Assembly (NCBI GenBank): GCA_026005075.1
Contig: BPKJ01000005.1
Coordinates: 186,001-250,000 of the forward strand
Length of the DNA: 64,000 bases
Direction of reading: 5' to 3'
Source of the DNA: Lysobacteraceae bacterium
GTDB lineage: Bacteria; Pseudomonadota; Gammaproteobacteria; Xanthomonadales; Xanthomonadaceae
Part shown: in pieces, positions 8,846 to 16,370 of the stretch
Position numbering within the stretch: the first letter of the stretch is position 1
Layout of the letters: every line of letters begins with the position of its first letter
Position numbers and translations under genes: made by a program
Notes under the pieces: model-generated
Database searches by the model: none
What the model saw: only the letters and a program-made list of their open reading frames with translations
Told to the model about the DNA's origin: nothing

Positions 8846-9184
8846 ATGTCCGATCGTCCGCTCGCATCCCGTCGCCGTTTCCTGTTCGGCACCGCGGCCG
8901 CCGCCGCGCTGCCCCTGGTCCTGCGCGACCTCTCCCGTCCCGCCCATGCCGAGGACCTGCCCCACCTGCCGCTGGACCATCCCCAGGCCAAGGCGCTTGC
9001 CTACGTCGAGGACGCCAGCAAGGCCTCCGACCACCCCAACTTCAAGCCCGGCAGCCATTGCGCCAACTGCCAGTTCATCCAGGGCAAGGACGGTGAGGCA
9101 TGGCGTCCCTGCCAGCTCTTCCCGGGCCATGCGGTGAATGCCGAGGGCTGGTGCTCGGCCTGGGCCAAGAAGCCGGGCACCTGA
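8846..9184 (+). CDS. High-potential iron-sulfur protein (HiPIP), Tat-exported
   Basis: 112 residues. A twin-arginine signal 'SRRRFLFG' followed by an Ala-rich helix exports the folded protein; the cut is probably after AHA. The mature part has the four cluster cysteines in HiPIP spacing: 'HCANCQF', 'RPCQLFPG' and 'GWCSAW', holding one 4Fe-4S cluster at high potential. HiPIPs carry electrons in the periplasm between bc1 complexes and oxidases, reaction centres or other acceptors. ATG 8846 is preferred over ATG 8840 because AAGGAG (8833-8838) is 7 bases away rather than 1. It could also serve the cytochrome cluster near 36-50 kb, but there is no direct link. Confidence 0.96.
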   Translation: MSDRPLASRRRFLFGTAAAAALPLVLRDLSRPAHAEDLPHLPLDHPQAKALAYVEDASKASDHPNFKPGSHCANCQFIQGKDGEAWRPCQLFPGHAVNAEGWCSAWAKKPGT

Positions 9185-9212
9185 GCGACGCCGCGGTCTC
9201 CGCGCCCCGCAG

Positions 9213-9239
9213 CGCCCGTCGCAGGTTCTGAGACGGGCG
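9213..9239 (+). terminator. Inverted repeat after the HiPIP gene, possible terminator
   Basis: An 8-bp perfect stem (CGCCCGTC with GACGGGCG) and an 11-base loop start 29 bases after the HiPIP stop. Only TT follows the stem, so as an intrinsic terminator it is weak. It could equally be part of the rmuC upstream region. Confidence 0.35.
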
Positions 9240-9282
9240 TTGCGTACACTCCCTCGCCGCATCGGGGCACGGAGACCATGGG

Positions 9283-10753
9283 ATGATCGACGCACAGGCA
9301 TGGGTTGCAGCGGCCTGTGGCCTGCTGCTGGGGGCGGTCGTGGCCGGAGCCTGGCTCACGGGTCGCGTGCGGCGACTGCGCCGGGAACTGGCGGCATCCG
9401 TCGACACCACGCAGAAGCTGGAACTGGAACTCGCCCGGCAGGGCGAAAGGCTGGCGCTGCTGCAAGGCGAGCGCGAGCGCGAGGGTCGCGAGCTGCAGGC
9501 CCTGCGTGCCGCCTGCCAGGAAGCGGAGGCGTGCAAGGGGCAGCTGCAGGCCATCGAGCGGGAGAAGGCCCGCCTGACCGATGAACTCGCGGCCTGCCGC
9601 GAGCGTCTGGCCGAGTGCGAGGCGCGCGGCCGCGCGGTCGAGGCGCAGGCGCGCAGCGAGCTGAAGGCGGCGGAGGAGAAGCTCGGCCTGCTGCGTGAGG
9701 CCGAGAACCGGCTGCGCGAGCAGTTCCAGCAACTGGCCCAGCAGGTCCTCGATGAGCGCGCACGGCAGTTCGGGGAGCAAAGCCAGAAGGAGATCGGCAA
9801 CCTCGTCGTGCCCCTGCGCGAGCAGCTCCACCAGTTCCGCGAGATCCTCGCCAGCAGCCGCGCCGAGGAGGCCCGCGAGCGCGGGGCCCTGGCGCGGGAG
9901 ATCCAGAACCTCAAGGAACTCAACCTCAAGATCAACGAGGAGGCGGTCCAACTCACGCGTGCCCTGCGTGGGCAGGCCCAGGTCCAGGGCGCGTGGGGCG
10001 AGATGGTGCTGGAACGGGTGCTGGAGGCCTCCGGGACTGGTCAAGGGCGAGCAGTACCTGACCCAGGAAAGCTTCCCGGCCGCGGACGGCAAGCGCCTGC
10101 GTCCGGATGTGGTGGTCCTGCTGCCCGAGGGCAAGCACCTGATCATCGACGCCAAGGTCAGCCTGACCGCCTACGAACGCTATGCAAACGCCGAGAGCGA
10201 AGCCGCCCGTGCCTCGCACCTCAAGGAGCACCTGGCCTCGATCCGCCGTCACGTCGAGCAGCTTGGCGAGCGCGACTACGTCGGCATCGAGAAGCTTGGA
10301 AGCCCGGATTTCGTGCTGATGTTCGTCCCGGTGGAGGCGGCGCTGGTCGAGGCCGTGCGCCATGACGGCCAGCTCTATGTTCACGCGCTGGAGCGCAACG
10401 TCGCGCTGGTCAGTCCGAGCACGCTGCTGGCGACGCTGCGCACGGTCTCCCATCTGTGGCGGCTGGAGCGGCGCAGCCGCAACGCCGAGACGATCGCCGA
10501 ACACGCCGGCAGGCTGCACGACCACTTCGCCTCCCTGATCGACGAGCTGGAGGAGATCGGACAGCGGCTGGACCGGGCGAAGGAGGTGCAGGTCCGGGCG
10601 ATGCGTCGCCTGACCGAGGGCGGCAAGGGAAGCATCCTGCTGCAGGTGCAGCGGCTCAAGGAGCTCGGCGCCAAGGCGGGCAAGGAACTGCCTGTCGCGC
10701 TGCTCGATCGCGCCGCCGCGGACGGGGGGGAGGCCCCGTCGGCCGCGGACTGA
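9283..10753 (+). pseudogene. rmuC: RmuC, DNA recombination protein, interrupted by a one-base insertion
   Basis: N-terminal membrane anchor (about residues 5-22), a long coiled coil (about 25-200) and a C-terminal nuclease-like RmuC domain. Bases 9283-10035 read through 'LERVLEASG' in one frame; the homologous continuation 'LVKGEQYLTQ' lies in the next frame from 10037. Removing the extra A at 10036 restores a 489-residue protein of normal length, including 'HLIIDAKVSL'. Both halves keep good family sequence, so this is either a very recent mutation or a sequencing error. RmuC limits inversions at short repeats. No slippery heptamer is seen, so programmed frameshifting is unlikely. Confidence 0.85.
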
Positions 10754-10768
10754 TCGCCCCGCGGCGGC

Positions 10769-11323
10769 TCAGCGGCGCGTCGGCCAGCGGTCGCGGACAA
10801 GGCGCCGGCCGGCCAGCACGCTCAGGGCGAGGACGGCCAGCGGATAGGCGGAGAACTTGATCCACATCGCCGCTGGCTGGATGGCGAAGCCGAGGTCCGG
10901 GGGTGGCCCGTGCTGGAGTGTCCAGTGGACGATGCAGCCGTTCTCCACGCCTTCGGCGAGCAGGACGATGGGTCCGAGCAGGGCAAGTCCGCGCTGCCAG
11001 GCCGGTGCGTCGGCGGGCAGCCAGCGTCCGACCAGGATGCACGTGGAGAGCGCCATCGCCGCGGCCGGGATCAGGTCGAGCAGTTGGAACCAGCGGTACT
11101 GCGCAAGCCAGGCCGCCGGCATCGACTGCAGCAGCGCCCAGACCTGTTGCGGGCTGGTCGCGCCGGCTTCCTTGATCAGCCGCTGCCCGGCTTCCCGAGT
11201 CAGCGCAGGCCATGGGTGCCCGAGGTAGAGCCCTGCGCTGCTCGCGGCCCACAGCGTCGGCGGCAGCGCCGCGGGCATCCCGCCGAGCGCCGCGCGCAGA
11301 CGCTGCAGGCGGGCGCCGCGCAT
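10769..11323 (-). CDS. Small integral membrane protein of unknown function
   Basis: 184 residues with about four hydrophobic helices and a long loop (about 40-75) after the first. No family recognised. It starts 4 bases after the stop of the sodium symporter gene and so is probably translated from the same message, which hints at an accessory role for the transporter or antiporter. It converges with rmuC (15 bases between stops). Confidence 0.6.
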   Translation of the reverse strand: MRGARLQRLRAALGGMPAALPPTLWAASSAGLYLGHPWPALTREAGQRLIKEAGATSPQQVWALLQSMPAAWLAQYRWFQLLDLIPAAAMALSTCILVGRWLPADAPAWQRGLALLGPIVLLAEGVENGCIVHWTLQHGPPPDLGFAIQPAAMWIKFSAYPLAVLALSVLAGRRLVRDRWPTRR

Positions 11324-11327
11324 GCGC

Positions 11328-12680
11328 TCAGAAACGGGCCATCACGCCTCGCACCAGCACGATGCCGACCAGGATCGGCGCGACGTAGCGGACCAGCACC
11401 AGCCAGGCCCGGAACACGGCCTCCGGCACGCCCTCGAACTGCTCGCGCACGATCCGGCCGGACAGCACCCAGCCGACGAACACCGAGATCAGGAAGCCGC
11501 CGAGCGGCAGCATCAGGTCGTTGGCCACCAGCTCGATGAAGTCCATGATCCCGAAGCCGAGGATGCGCACCTCCTGCCAGCGGTTGAGCGACAGCACCGA
11601 GGCAAGGCCGAGCAGCCAGGCCAGCGCGGCGACGGACGCCGCAGCGGCCCGCCGCGAGAGGCGGGTGCGCTCGACGAGGTAGGCGGTGGTCGGCTCGAGC
11701 AGGGAGATCGAGCTGGTCCATGCGGCGACCACCAGCAGGAAGAAGAACACCAGTCCGGACAGCGCTCCCATCTGCGCGAAGGCGTTGGGCAGCGAGGTGA
11801 AGATCAGCCCGGGGCCGCCGCCGGTCGGGGTCCCGATGTACTGGATGACGATGGGGAAGATCGCAAGCCCGGCGAGCAGGGCGACCGCGGTGTCGGTCAG
11901 GGCGACGCCGATCGCCGCCCGCGGGATCGACACCTCACGGGGAAGGTAGGCGCCGTAGGTCATCATGGCGCACATGCCAAGGCTCAGGCTGAAGAAGGCC
12001 TGCCCCATGGCGGTGAGGAACACCGCGCCGTCGATCCGCGAGAAATCCGGCTTGAACAGGAACACCGCGGCGTCCCCGAGGTGTCCGGTGGTCGCCCCCC
12101 AGCCAAGCAGAAGGAACAGCATGCCGAACAGGGCGGGCATCAGGAACTTCACCGCCCGCTCGAGCCCCTTCTCGACCCCCAGTGCAACCACCGCGACGGT
12201 CATCAGCATGAACGCCGCATGCCAGAGCGTCAGCTCGAGCGGGTTGCCGAGCAGTTCGCCGAAGGTGGCCGACGGATCGGCGATGCCCGGGCCGCCCAGC
12301 AGCTCGCGCAGGTAGAGCCAGGTGTAGTGCAGGGTCCAGCCTGCGACGACGCTGTAGAAACTCAGGATCAGCACGCCGGCGACCATGCCCATCCAGCCGA
12401 TGCCGGACCATGCCCGGCTTGCGCCGGTCTGCGCCGCGATCTCCTGGAAGGTCAGGACCGGGCTGCGGTGGCCGTGGCGGCCGATCATCACCTCGGCGAT
12501 CAGGATCGGCAGGCCGCACAGCGCGATGCAGGCCAGGTAGACCAGCACGAAGGCACCGCCGCCGTGGTCGGAGGCGAGGTAGGGAAAGCGCCAGATGTTG
12601 CCCAGCCCCACGGCGGAACCGGCGGCGGCGAGGATGAAGGCAAGGCGCGAGGACCACATGCCATGCATCGACTGTTGCAT
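11328..12680 (-). CDS. Neurotransmitter:sodium symporter (NSS/SNF, LeuT-like) family transporter
   Basis: 450 residues, about 11-12 membrane helices, usual for bacterial members. The TM1 signature 'GSAVGLGNIWRFPY' with its unwound Na+/substrate-binding segment is intact, and 'GGGAFVLVYL' in TM2 fits. It would import an amino acid or related amine with sodium; the substrate cannot be read from the sequence. Start ATG 12680 is chosen because AGGAAG precedes it; upstream codons lie in the end of nhaC sequence. Downstream of nhaC by 28 bases. Confidence 0.93.
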   Translation of the reverse strand: MQQSMHGMWSSRLAFILAAAGSAVGLGNIWRFPYLASDHGGGAFVLVYLACIALCGLPILIAEVMIGRHGHRSPVLTFQEIAAQTGASRAWSGIGWMGMVAGVLILSFYSVVAGWTLHYTWLYLRELLGGPGIADPSATFGELLGNPLELTLWHAAFMLMTVAVVALGVEKGLERAVKFLMPALFGMLFLLLGWGATTGHLGDAAVFLFKPDFSRIDGAVFLTAMGQAFFSLSLGMCAMMTYGAYLPREVSIPRAAIGVALTDTAVALLAGLAIFPIVIQYIGTPTGGGPGLIFTSLPNAFAQMGALSGLVFFFLLVVAAWTSSISLLEPTTAYLVERTRLSRRAAAASVAALAWLLGLASVLSLNRWQEVRILGFGIMDFIELVANDLMLPLGGFLISVFVGWVLSGRIVREQFEGVPEAVFRAWLVLVRYVAPILVGIVLVRGVMARF

Positions 12681-12708
12681 CGTGGATCTTCCTGGCAGGG
12701 ACGAGGGT

Positions 12709-14181
12709 TCAGTGGCGGTGCCGCAGCTGCGCCTCCGGCGCAAGATGCAGGATCCTGAAGCCGGTGTAGGCGAACACCGCGGCGATCAGCGGGTTGATCA
12801 GGTTGAACAGGGCGTAGGGCAGGTAGTCGAGCGTGGCAACGCCCAGGGTCGCGGCCATGTAGGCGCCGCAGGTGTTCCAGGGCACCAGCGGCGAGGTGAG
12901 GGTGCCGGCGTCCTCGAGCGCGCGCGAGAGGTTCAGCGGGTGCAGGCCGCGACGCTCGTACTCGGAGCGGAAGATGCGCCCGGTCAGCACGATCGACATG
13001 TACTGGTCGGAGGCCAGCACGTTGGTGCCGATGGCGGTGCCCAGCGTCGCCGCGATCAGCGCCCCGGTGCTCTTCGCCACGCGCAGGGCGCCACGGATGA
13101 TCCGCTCCAGCAGCCCGGCACGCTCCATGACCGCCCCAAAGGCCATGGCGCACATGATCAGCCAGATCGTGTTGAGCATGCTCGACATGCCGCCACGGCT
13201 GAGCAGGGTATCCACCGCCTCGATCCCGGTCCGCGCCTGGTAGCCGTCACTCAGCGCCTTCCATACGCCGGCCAAGAGCGCCCAGAACCGCGGCAGCGCC
13301 TCGTCGCCGGCGAGGGCGATGGTGGCGTGCGGCTGGAACAGCACCGCGAACACCGCGCCGGTGAGCGCGCCGATGAGGATGGTCGGGAAGGCCGGAACGC
13401 GGGCCACGGCGAGGCCGAAGACCAGCAGCAGCGGCAGCAGAAGGTGGCTGCCGAGCCGGAACTCGCGGGCGAGCACGCCGGGAAGGTCGCCGAAGGCGCT
13501 GGCGTCTGCCGGCGGATGGGTGCCCAGCCCGAGCAGGGCGAAGCCGAGCAGGGCGAGCGCGATGCTGGGCAGGGTCGTCCAGGTCATGTTGCGGACGTGG
13601 GCGAACAGTTCGCTGCCGGCGGTGGCCGGGGCGAGGTTGGTGGTGTCGGAAAGCGGCGAGAGCTTGTCGCCGAAATAGGCCCCGGAGATCACCGCCCCCG
13701 CGGTGATGGCCGGGGACAGGCCGAGCCCGTGGGCCACGCCCATCAGTGCCACGCCCAGCGTGCCGGCGACGGTCCAGCTGCTGCCGATGGTCAGGGCCAC
13801 CAGCGCGCAGACGAAGCAGGTGGCGGCGTAGAACCAGCCGGGGTCCATCAGCTGGATGCCGTAGTGGATCATCGTGGGCACGGTGCCGCAGAGGATCCAG
13901 GTTCCGATCAGCGCGCCGACCGCGAGCAGGATGAAGATGGCCTGCGTGGCCAGCGTGACCCCGGAGACCATCGCCTGCTCGATCTCCTTCCAGGGCAGTC
14001 CGTTGCGCCAACCGATGATTCCAGCAAGGCAGGCGCACAGCAGCAGCGCGATCTGGTTGGGCCCGGAGGAGGCGCCGTCCCCGAACAGGAACACCGAAAG
14101 CCCGAGCAGAGCGATCAGGGCGAGCAAGGGAAGCAGGGCCTGCAACAGGCTGGGTGGACGGCAAGCAGGGGTTTCGGACAT
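12709..14181 (-). CDS. nhaC: NhaC-family Na+/H+ antiporter
   Basis: 490 residues, about 11-12 membrane helices. 'SPLSDTTNLAPATAG' around residue 190 is the family signature, and 'GSSWTVAGTLG' precedes it. NhaC proteins exchange Na+ for H+ across the inner membrane; some relatives exchange malate and lactate. It begins the nhaC-symporter-unknown operon, so sodium entering with substrate through the symporter can be expelled by this protein. Confidence 0.9.
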   Translation of the reverse strand: MSETPACRPPSLLQALLPLLALIALLGLSVFLFGDGASSGPNQIALLLCACLAGIIGWRNGLPWKEIEQAMVSGVTLATQAIFILLAVGALIGTWILCGTVPTMIHYGIQLMDPGWFYAATCFVCALVALTIGSSWTVAGTLGVALMGVAHGLGLSPAITAGAVISGAYFGDKLSPLSDTTNLAPATAGSELFAHVRNMTWTTLPSIALALLGFALLGLGTHPPADASAFGDLPGVLAREFRLGSHLLLPLLLVFGLAVARVPAFPTILIGALTGAVFAVLFQPHATIALAGDEALPRFWALLAGVWKALSDGYQARTGIEAVDTLLSRGGMSSMLNTIWLIMCAMAFGAVMERAGLLERIIRGALRVAKSTGALIAATLGTAIGTNVLASDQYMSIVLTGRIFRSEYERRGLHPLNLSRALEDAGTLTSPLVPWNTCGAYMAATLGVATLDYLPYALFNLINPLIAAVFAYTGFRILHLAPEAQLRHRH

Positions 14182-14242
14182 GCGCTGACTGGGACCTGAA
14201 AGGGCGTGAGTCTATCCTGTAGCGCCCCGTTCTGCGCCACCC

Positions 14243-14791
14243 ATGCCGGTCCCGCCCTTCGATCTCGCCGCGGCCCTCGACGCCTTCCTCGCCCAACACC
14301 CCGAACGGGGCGCGGACGTGCAGCGTTTCAAGGCCTTCCTCGCTGCCCATCCGTGCGCCTTCGACCGCAGTCATGCGCACGGACACTTCACCGGCTCGGC
14401 CTGGCTGGTCGATGCCAGTGGCCGGCACGCCCTGCTCACCCTGCACGCCAAGCTCGGCAGGTGGCTGCAGCCCGGAGGGCATGCCGACGGCGACCCCGAT
14501 CTCGCTGCGGTCGCGCTGCGCGAGGCGACGGAGGAGTCGGGGCTCGACGAGCTCCTCGTCGAGCCGGCGATCTTCGATCTCGACCGGCACCGCATCCCGG
14601 CGCGCGATGGCGAGCCCGAACATTGGCACTACGATGTCCGCTTCGTCGTCCGCGCCCTGGGATCCACGCGCTTTCGCATCAGCGCCGAGTCGGCGGACCT
14701 TGCCTGGCGCAAGGTGAGCGAGCTTGCCGAGGACCCGGATCTCGATCCCTCCCTGCGCCGGATGGCGCGGATGTGGCTGCGGATGGAATAG
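14243..14791 (+). CDS. Nudix hydrolase
   Basis: 182 residues. A Nudix box runs from GGHADGD through 'REATEESGL' near residue 75-98. It fits Gx5Ex7REUxEExGU except that the first glutamate is proline; the REUxEE core that binds metal is intact. 'GRWLQPGGH' before the box is typical of a broad proteobacterial Nudix group. Substrate unknown, presumably a nucleoside diphosphate derivative. It stands alone, divergent from nhaC with 61 bases between them; TATCCT at about 14213 could be its -10 box. Confidence 0.88.
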   Translation: MPVPPFDLAAALDAFLAQHPERGADVQRFKAFLAAHPCAFDRSHAHGHFTGSAWLVDASGRHALLTLHAKLGRWLQPGGHADGDPDLAAVALREATEESGLDELLVEPAIFDLDRHRIPARDGEPEHWHYDVRFVVRALGSTRFRISAESADLAWRKVSELAEDPDLDPSLRRMARMWLRME

Positions 14792-14912
14792 CCGGGAGTC
14801 ACGCCGCCGCGAGCAGGCGGACGCCGCGTGGCCTTGCGCGATCGCGGGGACGCTGGCGACACGGTCCGGTCGGCGCCGCGGAGCACGCGCACGGGCGGTC
14901 GCGCGGAGGCGC

Positions 14913-16370
14913 TTACCCGGCACCCGCCTCGCGCAGCAGGTGGTCGCGCCAGCCGACGAGGGCCGTCTTTAGTGCGGGGTCGATGCTCCCTTCGAGCGCG
15001 GCGAGCTCGGCGTCGAAGGCCTGCAGTGCGGCGGCGTCGAGGCGCCGGTGGAGATGCTGGCGCCAGCGCGCGCGCTCCTCGGCGGTCAGGGTGTGCGGCC
15101 AGTTGCGGGCCCGGTAGCGGAACAGCAGCTCGTCGCTGCGAGGGTCGCGGAAGCGGCCGTGCAGGCTGCCGAGCCGTTCGGGGGCGAGGCCATGGACCTG
15201 CTGGCGCAGCGGCTCGTCCTCGCGGCAGGGCAGATCGGCGTACAGCGCAGCATCGACGTCCTCCTGCGGCGCGCGCTCGGGTTCGGTTGCGAACACCTCG
15301 CGCAGCCTGCCACAAAGCTCTTCTGCGACCGCCTGCAGCCGCTCCGCGCGTTGCCGCGCCGCGGCCGGGTCGAGGCCGAGGCGTTGCCATTCCGCCGCGC
15401 GGACGTGGTGCATGCGCACCAGCGCCGGGCTGCGATTGAGGTGCACGGCCTTGATCGGGGGGCGGTTCGGCGCGGCATCGCCCAGCTCCGCGGCAGGCGT
15501 GAACAGGAGCCGCCGAAGTTCCTCCGCGGGCCGATCCAGCCATGCCTCGATCGGTGCGCTCAGCTCGACCACCAGCACCTGGTTCCGGTTGCGCGGATGC
15601 CGCATCAGGGGCAACACGATGCCGGCGCAGTGGCGGCTGGCCGGAAAGCGCGAGGATACGTGCAGCAGCAGGGTGCCGGGCGCGAGCAGTTCCTCGACCC
15701 GGCGCTTGTCGCGCAGCCCGAGGTGGTAGTCCCAGAGCCGCGGCTGACGGCTGCGGAACAGTCTGGCCAGGCCCACGGTGGCCTCGACGTCGCTCATGGC
15801 GTCGTGGGCATGGGTGTGGCCGATGCCGTTGGCGGCGGCGAGGTGTTCGAGGCGAAAGCTCGGCGCGCCGTCCTCGCGCCGCGGCCAGTGGATGCCTTCG
15901 GGACGGAGGGCGTGCAGGAGCCTTGCGAAGTCGAGCAGGTCCCAGCGGCTGTTGCCGTCCTTCCACTCCCGCTGATACGGGTCGAAGAAGTTGCGGTAGA
16001 AGGCGTGGCGGATGAACTCGTCGTCGAAGCGCAGCGTGTTCCAGCCGGCCGCACAGGTTCCGGGGAGCGTCATCGCCGCGTGGATGCGGGCGATGGCCTC
16101 GGCCTCAGGGAGTCCCTGCCGATCGAGGCGCCATGGGTCCAGCCCGGTGACCGCCGCAGCCGCAGGAGAGGGCAGGGCATCGCGCGGCGGCCGCAGCCAG
16201 AGGACCAGCGGTGGTTCGAGCGGCCGCAGATCGAGGTCCGTTCGCTGGGCGGCGAACTGGGCGATGCGGTCGCAGCGCGGGTCCTTGCCCCAGGTCTCGA
16301 GGTCGTACCAGAGAAAGCCCGGCGAGGTGCCTGTGGCGGTGCCGTTGCGCGGCGCGGGCGGGCCGCTCAT
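14913..16370 (-). CDS. sbcB: Exodeoxyribonuclease I
   Basis: 485 residues, normal length for ExoI, which degrades single-stranded DNA 3' to 5' in recombination and mismatch repair. The DnaQ-fold acidic residues are visible: 'FLWYDLETWG' (DLET), 'WNTLRFDDEFIR', and 'HAHDAMSDVEATV' holding the last His-Asp. A SH3-like and a helical C-terminal region follow. The ATG at 16370 overlaps the stop of the REC/GGDEF/EAL gene by four bases. That coupling is unusual, since the upstream product is a signalling protein. Confidence 0.95.
   Translation of the reverse strand: MSGPPAPRNGTATGTSPGFLWYDLETWGKDPRCDRIAQFAAQRTDLDLRPLEPPLVLWLRPPRDALPSPAAAAVTGLDPWRLDRQGLPEAEAIARIHAAMTLPGTCAAGWNTLRFDDEFIRHAFYRNFFDPYQREWKDGNSRWDLLDFARLLHALRPEGIHWPRREDGAPSFRLEHLAAANGIGHTHAHDAMSDVEATVGLARLFRSRQPRLWDYHLGLRDKRRVEELLAPGTLLLHVSSRFPASRHCAGIVLPLMRHPRNRNQVLVVELSAPIEAWLDRPAEELRRLLFTPAAELGDAAPNRPPIKAVHLNRSPALVRMHHVRAAEWQRLGLDPAAARQRAERLQAVAEELCGRLREVFATEPERAPQEDVDAALYADLPCREDEPLRQQVHGLAPERLGSLHGRFRDPRSDELLFRYRARNWPHTLTAEERARWRQHLHRRLDAAALQAFDAELAALEGSIDPALKTALVGWRDHLLREAGAG

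Noticed and set aside
10030-10040. Programmed ribosomal frameshift in rmuC
   Set aside because: No slippery heptamer or downstream structure is evident, and RmuC is not known to need one.
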